A stretch of DNA of 32,978 nt, taken from positions 1-32,978 of the forward strand of contig JAAENG010000096.1 of assembly GCA_024224665.1 (NCBI GenBank), read 5' to 3'. A program made the translations under genes and the position numbers. Shown piece after piece: positions 16,483-25,004 of the stretch (the stretch's first letter is position 1; each line of letters starts with the position of its first letter). The stretch comes from Chloroflexota bacterium. Lineage in GTDB: Bacteria; Chloroflexota; Anaerolineae; J102. Under the pieces are notes generated by a model. It was not told the origin of the DNA and searched no databases. It saw only the letters and a list, made by a program, of their open reading frames with translations.

Positions 16483-17619
16483 ATGGCTACGAAGCCTGGA
16501 ATTGAAGAGCGCAATTTGCGTTTCGAGCGACTGCGAGAGTCGATGTCGAGCGATGGTCTAGACGCACTGATCCTCGCCGGCAAAGGCCACTGGTGGACAG
16601 GCCGTGGCTATTTTCGGTATCTGACCGACTTCCATCTGTGGGCTCACGACGGCGCGATCCTGATGCCATTGGCGGGTGAGCCGATGTTAACGCTGACCAG
16701 CGGTGCAGTGGCGGAGATGATCGCAGAGAACGGCTGGATCAGCGATGTGACCGGCGACCCCAAGATCGTCGTAGAAATCGCTCGGGCGATGAAGCGCAAA
16801 GGGCTGACCCGGGGCAAGGTGGGAATTGCCGGCTACAGCCAAACCATGGGTGTCGGCACTTACGAGATCCTCGCCAACAGTCTACCTAACGTTGATTTCG
16901 TCAACGCCGACCACGTTATGGATCGAGTTCGGGCGATAAAAAGCCCTTTGGAAATCGAGCAAAATCGAGAACTGTGGGTGCTGGCCAAAGCAGCCATGGA
17001 ACGCTTTGTCGAGGTGTTGGAGTCGGGTAGAACTCAGGCAGAACTGGCTGCCGAGGCTTGCAAGGTCGTCCTGGCCGGAGGTGGTCGTGATCTGCTGGTA
17101 TTCTTCAACGGTGACATCCCAGGAGAGAAAATCGTCTCCCTCGACGGACTGGTAGACTACCACATGGAGATTACAGGGCCGAGTGGTCACTGGTGCGAGT
17201 TGAACGTTACCTGTGCATACCGAGACCCCACCCCTTTAGAATTGAAACTGATGGAGACAGAGTTGCGCGCATACGACGAGATACGAAAGCAAGCCAAACC
17301 TGGCGTACGGCTTAGTGAACTGACAAGTACCTTGGAACAAGTGTACATTGAGGACGGCTGGAAGCTAGCCGAAAAACAATCTCCGCATCACGACATTCAC
17401 GGCCAGGGAATGGACGCAATCGAGTGGCCATTATGGGGAAATCTGGATACAGCGCAGGATGCTGTATTGGAGGAAGGAATGACCTTCTCTTTCCATGCCC
17501 GCCGTAACATTGAACCCTTTGCCGGTTTCACTCACATCGACGAGAACATCGTCGTTACCGCAAACGGCGCCGAGCGGTTTTCTGTACCCTGGGATCTACG
17601 CTGGCGCGAGATGCCATGA
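16483..17619 (+). CDS. M24-fold hydrolase C with altered metal ligands
   Basis: The third 378-residue paralogue, with GHWWTGRGYFRYLTDF, YHMEITGPSGHWCEL (H226, E238), HHDIHGQG (H305) and FSFHARR (H338). It departs from A and B at the fifth ligand position, where HIDENIVVT places Asp at 353 instead of Asn, and just before it (EPFAGFT instead of LPEVRTT). Those changes are at the expected active-site rim and suggest a different ligand. AGAGGAAA precedes the ATG. The 107-base gap from paralogue B holds isolated TGTTGAC (16385) and GTCAACA (16451) half-sites but no convincing operator. All three paralogues being identical in length argues for repeated duplication under constraint. Confidence 0.88.
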   Translation: MATKPGIEERNLRFERLRESMSSDGLDALILAGKGHWWTGRGYFRYLTDFHLWAHDGAILMPLAGEPMLTLTSGAVAEMIAENGWISDVTGDPKIVVEIARAMKRKGLTRGKVGIAGYSQTMGVGTYEILANSLPNVDFVNADHVMDRVRAIKSPLEIEQNRELWVLAKAAMERFVEVLESGRTQAELAAEACKVVLAGGGRDLLVFFNGDIPGEKIVSLDGLVDYHMEITGPSGHWCELNVTCAYRDPTPLELKLMETELRAYDEIRKQAKPGVRLSELTSTLEQVYIEDGWKLAEKQSPHHDIHGQGMDAIEWPLWGNLDTAQDAVLEEGMTFSFHARRNIEPFAGFTHIDENIVVTANGAERFSVPWDLRWREMP

Positions 17620-17654
17620 GAAAAGCATCGCCTAGATTTCACCGAGATTTAGTT

Positions 17655-17683
17655 TTGACCCGCGACGTACGTTATGCTAGGCT
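17655..17683 (+). promoter_or_regulatory. Possible internal promoter before M24-fold gene D
   Basis: TTGACC (17655-17660), 17 bases, TAGGCT (17678-17683) in the 187-base gap between M24-fold genes C and D. It resembles the promoter at 3561 but lacks the downstream operator palindrome. A weak -10 makes this tentative. Confidence 0.35.
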
Positions 17684-17806
17684 CGTCACGTTGTGTTTGT
17701 CGGTTTTCAACATCTGCATGTACGGCATTTTGTCTGGCAAACGGGTCATCGCCTATTGCGTCCATCCCTATCCTCCCGGTCGCCCAGGTAAGGAGACATC
17801 CTGGTC

Positions 17807-19006
17807 ATGATGATCGAACTTCCACCTGAGGAATATACCGCAAGACTCGACAGGGTTCGAGAAGCCCTGCGAGACGCAGAAAGGGACGCCCTCTGTATCT
17901 TCAGTGCAGTAAGCATTTTATACTTAACCGGCTTTCGGCACTCGCCGAGTGAGCGCCCTGTGGTTTTACTCGTGCCAGCCGACGGTGAACCGGGCATCCT
18001 CGTCCCAGAGTTGGAAGAGGCGCATCTGCCGATCCGTGTACCCTGGCTCAAGACTGTACAGGTCTATCCGGAGTATCCCGGTCTCCGCCATCCGATCGAG
18101 TACCTTGTTGAGCTTATCACCAGGATGGGCCTCTCGCCCAACCGCCTGGCAGCCGACTCCCTCTCTTATGGCGCACCGGGTTACCGTGGCCCTTCGTTGT
18201 CCGACATCTTGGGCGGCATCAAGATCGCAACCTGGCCCCATTTAATCGAGGAAATGCGGATGATCAAGTCCCCGGCCGAGATCCAACTTATCCGTAACTC
18301 GGTCATCTTTGGCAATATGCAACATCGCTTCATCCAGGATATCATCGCGCCTGGCAAGACGGAGATCGAAGTCAGTCTCGTGGCTTGCGCCGAGGGGGTG
18401 AGTATGATGTTCGATGAATTAACGAAGCTGGGCATCGACTATATTGGCCAGGACAACGGCAGCATCCCTGTGCCCGGAGGGCTGATTTCCGGCCCTACCA
18501 GCGCCTTGCCTCACCCGTTAGATACCAACCGTCCCATGGAGGCCGGCGATGTTATCATTAGTTGGTCCGGCGGCGCCATTCTGGACGGGCACTCCAGCGA
18601 ACTAGAACGTACTATGATCCTGGGTACGCCTACGGCGGAGCAGCGGCGGCTCTTCGACATCATGCACACAGCCCAAGACATCGCCTTCGAGACAATTCGG
18701 CCAGGGATACCCTGTAAAGAGGTGGATGAGGCGGTCTACGATTTCGCGGACAAGGCCGGCGTGTTGCATATGCGCCACCATCACACAGGTCACGGCCGGG
18801 GCTACGAGGGGCATGAGATGCCTTTCTTCGATCTCGGCGATGAAACAATTCTGCAGCCCGGCATGGTAATGAGTGTAGAGCCGGGTTTCTATGCGCCCGG
18901 TATTGGTGGTTTCCGCCATTCCGACACCATTGTTGTGACAGAGTCTGGCTGCGACATTTTGACAAACTACCCGCGCAGTTTGGAGGAGCTGACGATAGCA
19001 GTCTAG
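17807..19006 (+). CDS. M24-family protein D (creatinase/prolidase-like, degenerate metal site)
   Basis: A 399-residue two-domain M24 protein from a different branch than A-C and closer to ordinary Xaa-Pro peptidase-like sequences: N-terminal ILYLTGFRHSPSERP, linker RMIKSPAEIQLIR, then the pita-bread domain. Of the five classical ligands only H329 (HTGHGRG) and E358 (MSVEPG) are kept; the first Asp is W253 (GDVIISWSGG), the second is E265 (GHSSELERT) and the last Glu is S372 (GFRHSDT). A classical two-metal site is therefore unlikely. AAGGAG at about 17790 supports ATG 17807 over upstream frames. Ectoine hydrolase DoeA/EutD is another M24 protein of about this length, but I cannot assign that function from sequence alone. 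Confidence 0.87.
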   Translation: MMIELPPEEYTARLDRVREALRDAERDALCIFSAVSILYLTGFRHSPSERPVVLLVPADGEPGILVPELEEAHLPIRVPWLKTVQVYPEYPGLRHPIEYLVELITRMGLSPNRLAADSLSYGAPGYRGPSLSDILGGIKIATWPHLIEEMRMIKSPAEIQLIRNSVIFGNMQHRFIQDIIAPGKTEIEVSLVACAEGVSMMFDELTKLGIDYIGQDNGSIPVPGGLISGPTSALPHPLDTNRPMEAGDVIISWSGGAILDGHSSELERTMILGTPTAEQRRLFDIMHTAQDIAFETIRPGIPCKEVDEAVYDFADKAGVLHMRHHHTGHGRGYEGHEMPFFDLGDETILQPGMVMSVEPGFYAPGIGGFRHSDTIVVTESGCDILTNYPRSLEELTIAV

Positions 19007-19310
19007 CCTCATTACACATCTGCCCCATAGCACAAGACGTGTTGGCAATCAACGACATTAGCAAAACGCACTTGCTGTAAGAAAAAAGGAGGTGATGGAT
19101 AGCATAAACTTAAGCTTCGAGTCTCGGCTGTTGAACAGCCAAAAGTGTCCCCACCGATCGTGAGTAAGGCTTTTTCAGAAAATGATGATCCCGTTCAGCC
19201 TGAAAAAGCCCCAAGCGAATACCTGAATCGCGTGAATCTCTGGATTATTGTTTCCTGGTATTCGCCTAAACCCATCTAGAACCATTGACCTTTGTCAAGG
19301 AGAGCCAAAA
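19007..19310. other. Intergenic leader of second importer operon
   Basis: About 300 bases with no gene. It contains AAGGAGGTGATG (19086-19097) with no usable start codon at the right distance, the hairpin at 19168-19210, and TTGAC-CTTT-GTCAA (19285-19298) overlapping the Shine-Dalgarno of the lipoprotein gene. The last could be a small operator or RNA hairpin masking the ribosome binding site. I found no convincing -35/-10 pair. Confidence 0.45.
19168..19210. terminator. Hairpin upstream of the second binding-protein gene
   Basis: GGCTTTTTCAG and CTGAAAAAGCC form a perfect 11-bp stem with a 21-base loop. It could end transcription coming from the M24 genes or act as a leader structure. There is no T-run after the stem, so the terminator call is weak. 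Confidence 0.4.
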
Positions 19311-20912
19311 ATGAAGAGCAAACTGTTTTTACCACTCAGCCTGATCCTGGTAGCCGTCATGCTGGTAACTGGCTGCGTTGCGCCGGCCGCTCCAGCCGCT
19401 CAGCCGCCGGTCGTAGAGGAGGAACCTGCTGCCGAAGCACCGGCAGTGGAAGAAGCCCCCGCCGAGGTGCAAAAGACCCTGACAGTCGGCATTGCCGAGG
19501 ATGTCTCGTCACTGGATCCGCCCACGGACTGGGCCATCGTCACCACCTGGGTCGTCTCGAACATGTTCGACTGCCTCGTGTGGCGCGGCCGCGTGGACCA
19601 TGATGATTTCGCACCGGTGCTGGCTGAAAGTTGGGAGATCATTGACGACCTCACCTGGCGATTCAAGTTACGAGAGGGTGTCAATTTCCACAACGGCGAA
19701 CCTTACAACGCCGAGGCAGCTAAATTCAGCATCGACCGCATCCTCAACGATGATCAGATGATCGTGCATTCTCAGTGGACACATATCGACGAGGTAAAAA
19801 TCGTCGACGATTACACCATCGATATCGTAACAGCCTATCCCGTTCCCGACATGCTCTCTAAGCTTGCCGGCACAGGCTGCGGTAACGTTCCGCCCAAGCT
19901 AGTGCAGGAGATCGGCAAAGATGAATTCGCCAAGAACCCGGTCGGCACCGGTCCCTTCATGTTCAAAGAATGGGTGCGCGATGATCACATCTCCATGGTC
20001 GCCAATCCTGATTATTGGCAAGGTCCTGCGGAGATCGAGGAACTGACATTTCGCGTCATCCCCGAGCCTTCCACAAGGGTGGCTGAACTGTTGACCGGAG
20101 GCGTTGACATCACCGATCCGGTCGAACCGCAAGACTGGGATCGCATCGAAGAGGCCGAGGGCCTCGAATTGATCAAAGCTCCTACGACCCGGACGATGTT
20201 GCTTGTACACCGCGCCGATGAGGGCTTTGTTACCGCAGATCCGTTGATTCGTGAGGCCATCGACTACGCCATCGATGACGCCGCCTTAGTGGAGCTGATC
20301 GGAGACATGGGTACCCCGGTACTCTCGCGCGTAACGCCACCGACCATGTCATGGAGTCCCGACTATTTCGACCAGTACAACTACGATCCCGAGAAGGCGA
20401 AGGCGCTGATGGAGGAGGCGGGATACGACGGTGAGCCGATTACCTTGCACTCTACGACATCCTGGTTCTTACAGAAAGAAGTGGCCGAGGCGACTGCTGC
20501 CATGTTGACCGAAGCCGGATTCAATGTTGACCTTCAGATCATGGAACCCAGCACCTTCCGCGAACAGGTCTACTATCCACAAGACGCCAACAAAGAGATT
20601 ATGATGCTGGCGCTTGGCAATAGTTTCTTCGATCCCTGGATCGCCATGAAGGGCTTCCACTCCGGAGAGTCCCGCCAGCGTTCCCATTGGAAGAACGAAG
20701 AATTCGATGAGCTTTGGCGATCCGCCTTGGTGGAAATGGACCCGGAGGTTCGGGAGCAGATGTTCCTCGATATGCAGGCCCTTGTGGCCGAAGGACGGCC
20801 GTACAACACGCTGTATTTCATGAAGACCGCGTACGGCAAGGACAAGAGCCTGGATTGGCCGATCCCACCCGATAACTTCTACTGGATGCACAACGCTCAT
20901 TTCACCGAGTAG
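19311..20912 (+). CDS. ABC transporter substrate-binding lipoprotein 2 (SBP_bac_5 type)
   Basis: A 533-residue binding lipoprotein homologous to the one at 5890. ATG 19311 follows AAGGAG (19298-19303) and begins a lipoprotein signal: MKSKLFLPLSLILVAVMLVT with cysteine 22 (lipobox VTGC), then an Ala/Pro/Glu-rich tether. The mature domain shows REGVNFHNGEPYNAEAAKF, VGTGPF and FRVIPEPSTRVAELLTGGVD. The ligand-contact regions differ from protein 1 (TTRTMLLVHRADEG here, against a VYGLTIAHEP-type segment), so the two importers probably take related but different ligands. It is followed by a hairpin and then its own permease pair. Confidence 0.95.
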   Translation: MKSKLFLPLSLILVAVMLVTGCVAPAAPAAQPPVVEEEPAAEAPAVEEAPAEVQKTLTVGIAEDVSSLDPPTDWAIVTTWVVSNMFDCLVWRGRVDHDDFAPVLAESWEIIDDLTWRFKLREGVNFHNGEPYNAEAAKFSIDRILNDDQMIVHSQWTHIDEVKIVDDYTIDIVTAYPVPDMLSKLAGTGCGNVPPKLVQEIGKDEFAKNPVGTGPFMFKEWVRDDHISMVANPDYWQGPAEIEELTFRVIPEPSTRVAELLTGGVDITDPVEPQDWDRIEEAEGLELIKAPTTRTMLLVHRADEGFVTADPLIREAIDYAIDDAALVELIGDMGTPVLSRVTPPTMSWSPDYFDQYNYDPEKAKALMEEAGYDGEPITLHSTTSWFLQKEVAEATAAMLTEAGFNVDLQIMEPSTFREQVYYPQDANKEIMMLALGNSFFDPWIAMKGFHSGESRQRSHWKNEEFDELWRSALVEMDPEVREQMFLDMQALVAEGRPYNTLYFMKTAYGKDKSLDWPIPPDNFYWMHNAHFTE

Positions 20913-20926
20913 CTGCTGATAGGCCG

Positions 20927-20954
20927 AGAGGGGACGTCGTATGATGTCCCCTCT
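20927..20954 (+). terminator. Hairpin after binding-protein gene 2
   Basis: AGAGGGGACGTC and GATGTCCCCTCT pair as a 12-bp stem with one G-U pair and a GTAT loop, followed by TT. As after the first binding-protein gene, this probably lowers readthrough into the permeases or stabilises the lipoprotein mRNA. Confidence 0.65.
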
Positions 20955-21003
20955 TTGCTGAGAGTTCGACAATAAATAGGTTTCCGCCCAGGAAAGTTAA
21001 CTC

Positions 21004-21921
21004 GTGCAACGATATCTGATACGCCGTGTGTTGGAGATTATCCCGACGATCTTCATCCTCACACTGATCGTCTTCTTCGTCATCCGTTTGAAGGGTGATC
21101 CGATAGCTCAATTGGCGCCCTTCGATCTGAACCAAGAGGAGATCGAGATGCTGCGTAGCGCCTATGGGCTCGACCAGCCGTTGCATATCCAGTATTGGAA
21201 ATTCCTCTCCAAGCTGGTGGTGGGCGATTTCGGCAGATCTATGCGCTATCATGCCCCTGCCATGCCGATCGTGCTCGAACGCATCCCCGCCACCCTAGAG
21301 CTTGCCTTTGCTGCCCTGATATTTTCGCTTGTCATATCCTTACCCCTTGGGATAACTTCGGCCCTAAAACCCAACTCTCTCCTGGATCTGGTCGCCACGA
21401 CCTTCTCGGCCATTGGCCGCGCCATGCCGTCGTATTGGCTTGGAATCATGTTAATCTTATTTCTGGCAGTGGCCTATCCCATTTTCCCGGTTTCTGGTCG
21501 AGACAAGCCAGGCAGCATCATTCTGCCCATGGTCACTCTGGGCCTGGGACTGGCGACAACCTTGACCCGCATTATCCGCTCCAGCATGCTCGAGGTTGTT
21601 CGCCAGGATTACATCACCACGGCCAGGTCAAAGGGATTACATGACCGCGTCATCCTCATCAAGCATGCGCTTCGAAACGCCTTGATTCCAGTGATCACTG
21701 TCTTCGCTTTGCAGATGGCGTGGCTTTTCAGTGGTGTGGTAATCGTGGAAACGGTCTTTGCCTGGCCCGGCATGGGGCGCCTGTTGGTCAAGGCAGTTCA
21801 GACCCGAGATATGGCCGTAGTGCAGGCCGGTATATTCATTGCCGCCATGGCAGTTTTGATCATCAACCTACTCACAGATGTTATCTATACAGTCGTCGAT
21901 CCCAGGATCAGTTATGACTGA
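21004..21921 (+). CDS. ABC transporter permease 3 (DppB/OppB type)
   Basis: A 305-residue inner-membrane permease of the second importer. The frame opens with GTG at 21004 after AGGAAAG (20990-20996). MQRYLIRRVLEIIPTIFILT is the usual first helix of the family, the EAA loop is DYITTARSKGL followed by IKHALRNALIPVIT, and the C-terminus ends DPRISYD. It pairs with the gene at 21993. It is similar in sequence to permease 1, implying that the whole importer was duplicated. Confidence 0.95.
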   Translation: MQRYLIRRVLEIIPTIFILTLIVFFVIRLKGDPIAQLAPFDLNQEEIEMLRSAYGLDQPLHIQYWKFLSKLVVGDFGRSMRYHAPAMPIVLERIPATLELAFAALIFSLVISLPLGITSALKPNSLLDLVATTFSAIGRAMPSYWLGIMLILFLAVAYPIFPVSGRDKPGSIILPMVTLGLGLATTLTRIIRSSMLEVVRQDYITTARSKGLHDRVILIKHALRNALIPVITVFALQMAWLFSGVVIVETVFAWPGMGRLLVKAVQTRDMAVVQAGIFIAAMAVLIINLLTDVIYTVVDPRISYD

Positions 21922-21992
21922 CATCGAGACGCTATTTTATTGCCGCGCTTTGCTTCATCAACCGGCGCCTCTAGCCTCCCCTGGAATGCTCA

Positions 21993-22904
21993 ATGACTGA
22001 AACATCGCCATCAATGCCCCAATTGAAGCCGGCAAGAACACGACGGAACTATATGTTGAGCCGTCTGCGCAAGAGCCCGGTCGGGATCATCGGCGTGATT
22101 ATCGTCGGACTCGTATTCTTCATGGCCATTTTTGCACCCCTGATCATGCCGCACGATCCCACGGAATTCGATTTCAAGCAAAGGCTGGTTCCCCCCGTCT
22201 GGCAGGAAGGAGGATCCTGGGATTACATTCTCGGTTCGGATCAAATGGGCAGGGACCTGCTCAGCCGTCTCATTATCGGATCACGTATCTCCGTTCTCGT
22301 CGGCATAAGCGCCGTATTAATTGCTGGCTCTCTCGGAATCTCAGTGGGTCTTCTGGCAGGCTTTCGCGGCGGCTGGATCGACTCCGTATCCATGCGCGTT
22401 GTAGATGCCTTTTTCGCCGTCCCCTTCATCCTGATGGCGATGACCATCGTGGGAATGCTCGGCCCCAGCGTCCTGACTGTGGTAGTAACCCTGGGATTGG
22501 TGCAATGGCAGAGCTACGCTCGCGTGGTGCGAGCCGAGGTGTTGACCTTGCGGGAGCGCGAGTACGTGACCGCAGCTCACGTGATTGGCCAGTCCCATTT
22601 CAAGATCGCCTCTCGTCACATCCTGCCCAATGCCATGGCCTCGGTGATCGTACTGGCAACATTGCAGGTAGCGGCCACCATCATCGCCGAATCAGCGTTG
22701 AGCTTCCTGGGCGTGGGCGTGCAGCCCCCTACAGTAACTTGGGGTTTGATGCTGGCCGATGGTCGAAACTATTTGGCCGGCGCCTGGTGGCTGGCCACAT
22801 TCCCGGGAGTGGCGATCACAATTACAGTCCTCGGCATCATTTTCCTGGGGGATTGGCTGCGCGATGTCCTCGATCCCAGGCTGCGAGGAACAGGAGAAGC
22901 CTAG
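21993..22904 (+). CDS. ABC transporter permease 4 (DppC/OppC type)
   Basis: A 303-residue permease with a short cytoplasmic N-terminus, LGSDQMGRDLLSRLIIGSRI, the EAA loop REYVTAAHVIGQ...HILPNAMASVIV and a GDWLRDVLDPRL ending. A 71-base gap separates it from permease 3. The ATG at 21993 has only a weak purine-rich stretch upstream. As for importer 1, no ATPase gene follows; the next gene is an AspA/AstE-type deacylase. Confidence 0.94.
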   Translation: MTETSPSMPQLKPARTRRNYMLSRLRKSPVGIIGVIIVGLVFFMAIFAPLIMPHDPTEFDFKQRLVPPVWQEGGSWDYILGSDQMGRDLLSRLIIGSRISVLVGISAVLIAGSLGISVGLLAGFRGGWIDSVSMRVVDAFFAVPFILMAMTIVGMLGPSVLTVVVTLGLVQWQSYARVVRAEVLTLREREYVTAAHVIGQSHFKIASRHILPNAMASVIVLATLQVAATIIAESALSFLGVGVQPPTVTWGLMLADGRNYLAGAWWLATFPGVAITITVLGIIFLGDWLRDVLDPRLRGTGEA

Positions 22905-22976
22905 CCGAAAATAGTGGTCTGAAGGCTCTCCATTGGATACAACATATTTATTCACAGAACAGGAGAAAACAATACT

Positions 22977-23993
22977 ATGAAAGTTGGAGATATCGTTGGA
23001 CAGTCCGGTCAAAAGGTCAGAGGTCGGCTACTTGTCACCTATACGACGGCGCAGATCCCCGTCGAACTGCCCGTCACGATTGTCATGGGCGCAAAGCCGG
23101 GCAGAACGCTGGTGGTGACTGCAGCCCTGCACGGACGCGAGGCTATCGGCCCTCTTGGCCTAGGTAAAGTGCTACGAGAGATCGATCCTAGTCAAATGAG
23201 TGGCAACCTGATCGCCGTGCCCTGTGTGAACATGAGTGGTCGCGAGTTCGACCAGCGCCATGTCCTTTGGGACGATAAGGACCCGAACCGCCAGAAATCG
23301 GGCAAAAAGGATGGCACGGTCACCGAGCGACTTGTTTATCACCTGTTCCATGAAGTGATCCTGAAAGGTGACGCGCACGTCGATATCCATTCCAGCAGCT
23401 CGGTTGGGCTTGTCTGGTATACACTCTATCATGAGACCAAGGACACTTCTCCTGAGACGCTACGTAAAACGAAAGAAATGTCGATGGCGTTCGGTCTCGA
23501 ACAAGTAATGGGCAAGACACCCTGGCACGGTACCATTCTGGAGGAAAGCATGAACGCGGGCATCCCCGCCATTACGCCCGAGGTCGGGGGCGGTGGGGAT
23601 TTCTATCAGAACGGACGCAAGCAGATCGATTGGTGCGCTCGTGGCATTGTCAACGTGATGAAGTTGATGGGCATCTTGCCAGGTGAGATCGAGACTGAGT
23701 CGAACAAAGCGATCATCTGGGATGGTCATACCGAGATTTTGAATGACGGCAGAGGAGCGCTGATGCTTGTGGAAGCCAAGCGCGGACAGATGCTCAAAAA
23801 GGGCGACCTCTTCGCCATCAAATACGACCCGACAACGGGTGATGAGCTGGCCAGGTATTATGCGCCGGCCGACGGCACGGTTCTCAACACCGGCCTGGTC
23901 TGGCCCCACTGCCCACCGAATCAGTTCCTGGGTGTGTTGGGCGATAAAATGGACGAAGTCGATCTAACAACTCACCAGTGGACGTGGGAGTAA
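22977..23993 (+). CDS. AspA/AstE-family deacylase 3 (divergent)
   Basis: A 338-residue paralogue with the zinc ligands at the same positions as the others: H52 and E55 (LHGRE) and H138 (VDIHSS), with E202 in ITPEVGGGG as general base. The Asn/Arg motif reads KDPNRQ (101-106), with Pro replacing the Leu of NLNR, and the residues after H138 are SSSS instead of SGT/SGG. Those two changes sit beside the substrate carboxylate pocket. AGGAG at 22961-22965 precedes the ATG. The gene follows the second permease pair directly, so its substrate is likely the ligand of importer 2 or a product made from it. Confidence 0.88.
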   Translation: MKVGDIVGQSGQKVRGRLLVTYTTAQIPVELPVTIVMGAKPGRTLVVTAALHGREAIGPLGLGKVLREIDPSQMSGNLIAVPCVNMSGREFDQRHVLWDDKDPNRQKSGKKDGTVTERLVYHLFHEVILKGDAHVDIHSSSSVGLVWYTLYHETKDTSPETLRKTKEMSMAFGLEQVMGKTPWHGTILEESMNAGIPAITPEVGGGGDFYQNGRKQIDWCARGIVNVMKLMGILPGEIETESNKAIIWDGHTEILNDGRGALMLVEAKRGQMLKKGDLFAIKYDPTTGDELARYYAPADGTVLNTGLVWPHCPPNQFLGVLGDKMDEVDLTTHQWTWE

Positions 23994-23999
23994 TAGGCT

Positions 24000-24977
24000 A
24001 TGAAAACCCTGGTGACCGGCGCCATCGGCTTCGTTGGGATCAACGTTGTTCGGCTGCTGGCCGAGCAGGACAATCAGGTGGTGGCACTGTACCGCACCCC
24101 GCCCGATCAAGACGCACTTGACTTTCTAGAGCCGGTTCGTGATCGTATAGATCTGTTGCCGGGAGATGTTGAGGATCAAGAGCAGCTGTCGGCCATTGTG
24201 CAGGAGCACAGACCCGAGGGCATCATCCACGGCGCTGCTATGACGCCAAGGCCCGAGACCGAGCGTGCGATGCCGGCGCGTATCATGAACATCAATTTCA
24301 TGGGCACGATAAAGGCCCTTGACGCAGCCAGAGAAAATGGCGTTCGCTCGTTCGTCTATGTCAGTTCCAACGGCCTCTACGGCGGCATAGAGGACCCCAC
24401 CAAACCGGTGACAGAAGATACGCCGGCTCGTGGCGATAATCTCTATGCCATCGCAAAAGTCGCCAGTGAGGCGGTCTGCAACCGCTATAAGAACATGTAC
24501 GGGATAAACACCGTTTCGGGTCGCGTCTGCGCAACGTATGGTCCCATGGAAAGGCCGACTCGGTCTCGAACCGGAATGTCGGCGATCTGTGAAATGGCCA
24601 GAGCGCTGCTTGAGGGGCAGGTTCTGCGAGTTCGGGGTGTAGAAGTTGCCCGGAGCTGGACCCACGTTGCCGACATCGCAGGCGAGTTGATTGCGCTCCT
24701 GGAGGCTCCCAAACACAGCTACGATGCCTACAATGTCTCCTACGGAGTCGCCTACACTTTGCAGCAGGTGCTGGACGACTTCACAACGGTGGAGCCCAAG
24801 TTCCGTTACGAGATCGTCGGTCCAAATGACGAGGCAGATGTGGCTTATGGGCCTGATGCGCAGCGGGGTCCCCTGGATATCACCCGAATGCGAGAGGATA
24901 TCGGTTTCCAACCCAAGTTCGACCTGGCAACAGGCATAGCAGACTACATGACCTGGTTACACTCAACGACTGTATAG
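24000..24977 (+). CDS. NAD(P)-dependent epimerase/dehydratase (extended SDR)
   Basis: A 325-residue Rossmann-fold enzyme. The nucleotide-binding motif is GAIGFVG (7-13), an acidic GDVEDQ (55-60) follows, and the active site has VSSNGLYG (121-128) with Y149 and K153 in YAIAK. The C-terminal domain has a WTHVADIAG segment typical of nucleotide-sugar or hydroxyacid SDRs. It starts six bases after the stop of deacylase 3, so the two are cotranscribed. Placed between deacylases, it more likely works on a hydroxy- or keto-acid product than on sugar nucleotides, but that is inference. Confidence 0.92.
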   Translation: MKTLVTGAIGFVGINVVRLLAEQDNQVVALYRTPPDQDALDFLEPVRDRIDLLPGDVEDQEQLSAIVQEHRPEGIIHGAAMTPRPETERAMPARIMNINFMGTIKALDAARENGVRSFVYVSSNGLYGGIEDPTKPVTEDTPARGDNLYAIAKVASEAVCNRYKNMYGINTVSGRVCATYGPMERPTRSRTGMSAICEMARALLEGQVLRVRGVEVARSWTHVADIAGELIALLEAPKHSYDAYNVSYGVAYTLQQVLDDFTTVEPKFRYEIVGPNDEADVAYGPDAQRGPLDITRMREDIGFQPKFDLATGIADYMTWLHSTTV

Positions 24978-25004
24978 TCTATTCAAAGGATAAAAAGGAT
25001 CATT

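Noticed and set aside
4616-17619. Calling the M24 proteins Xaa-Pro aminopeptidases
   Set aside because: The metal ligands required by that enzyme are replaced in A, B, C and D.
17616-17810. 64-codon plus-strand frame between M24-fold genes C and D
   Set aside because: It overlaps the stop of gene C, has no ribosome binding site and covers the probable internal promoter.
24126-24911. 261-codon minus-strand frame opposite the SDR gene
   Set aside because: The SDR on the plus strand has complete motifs; the antisense frame has none.
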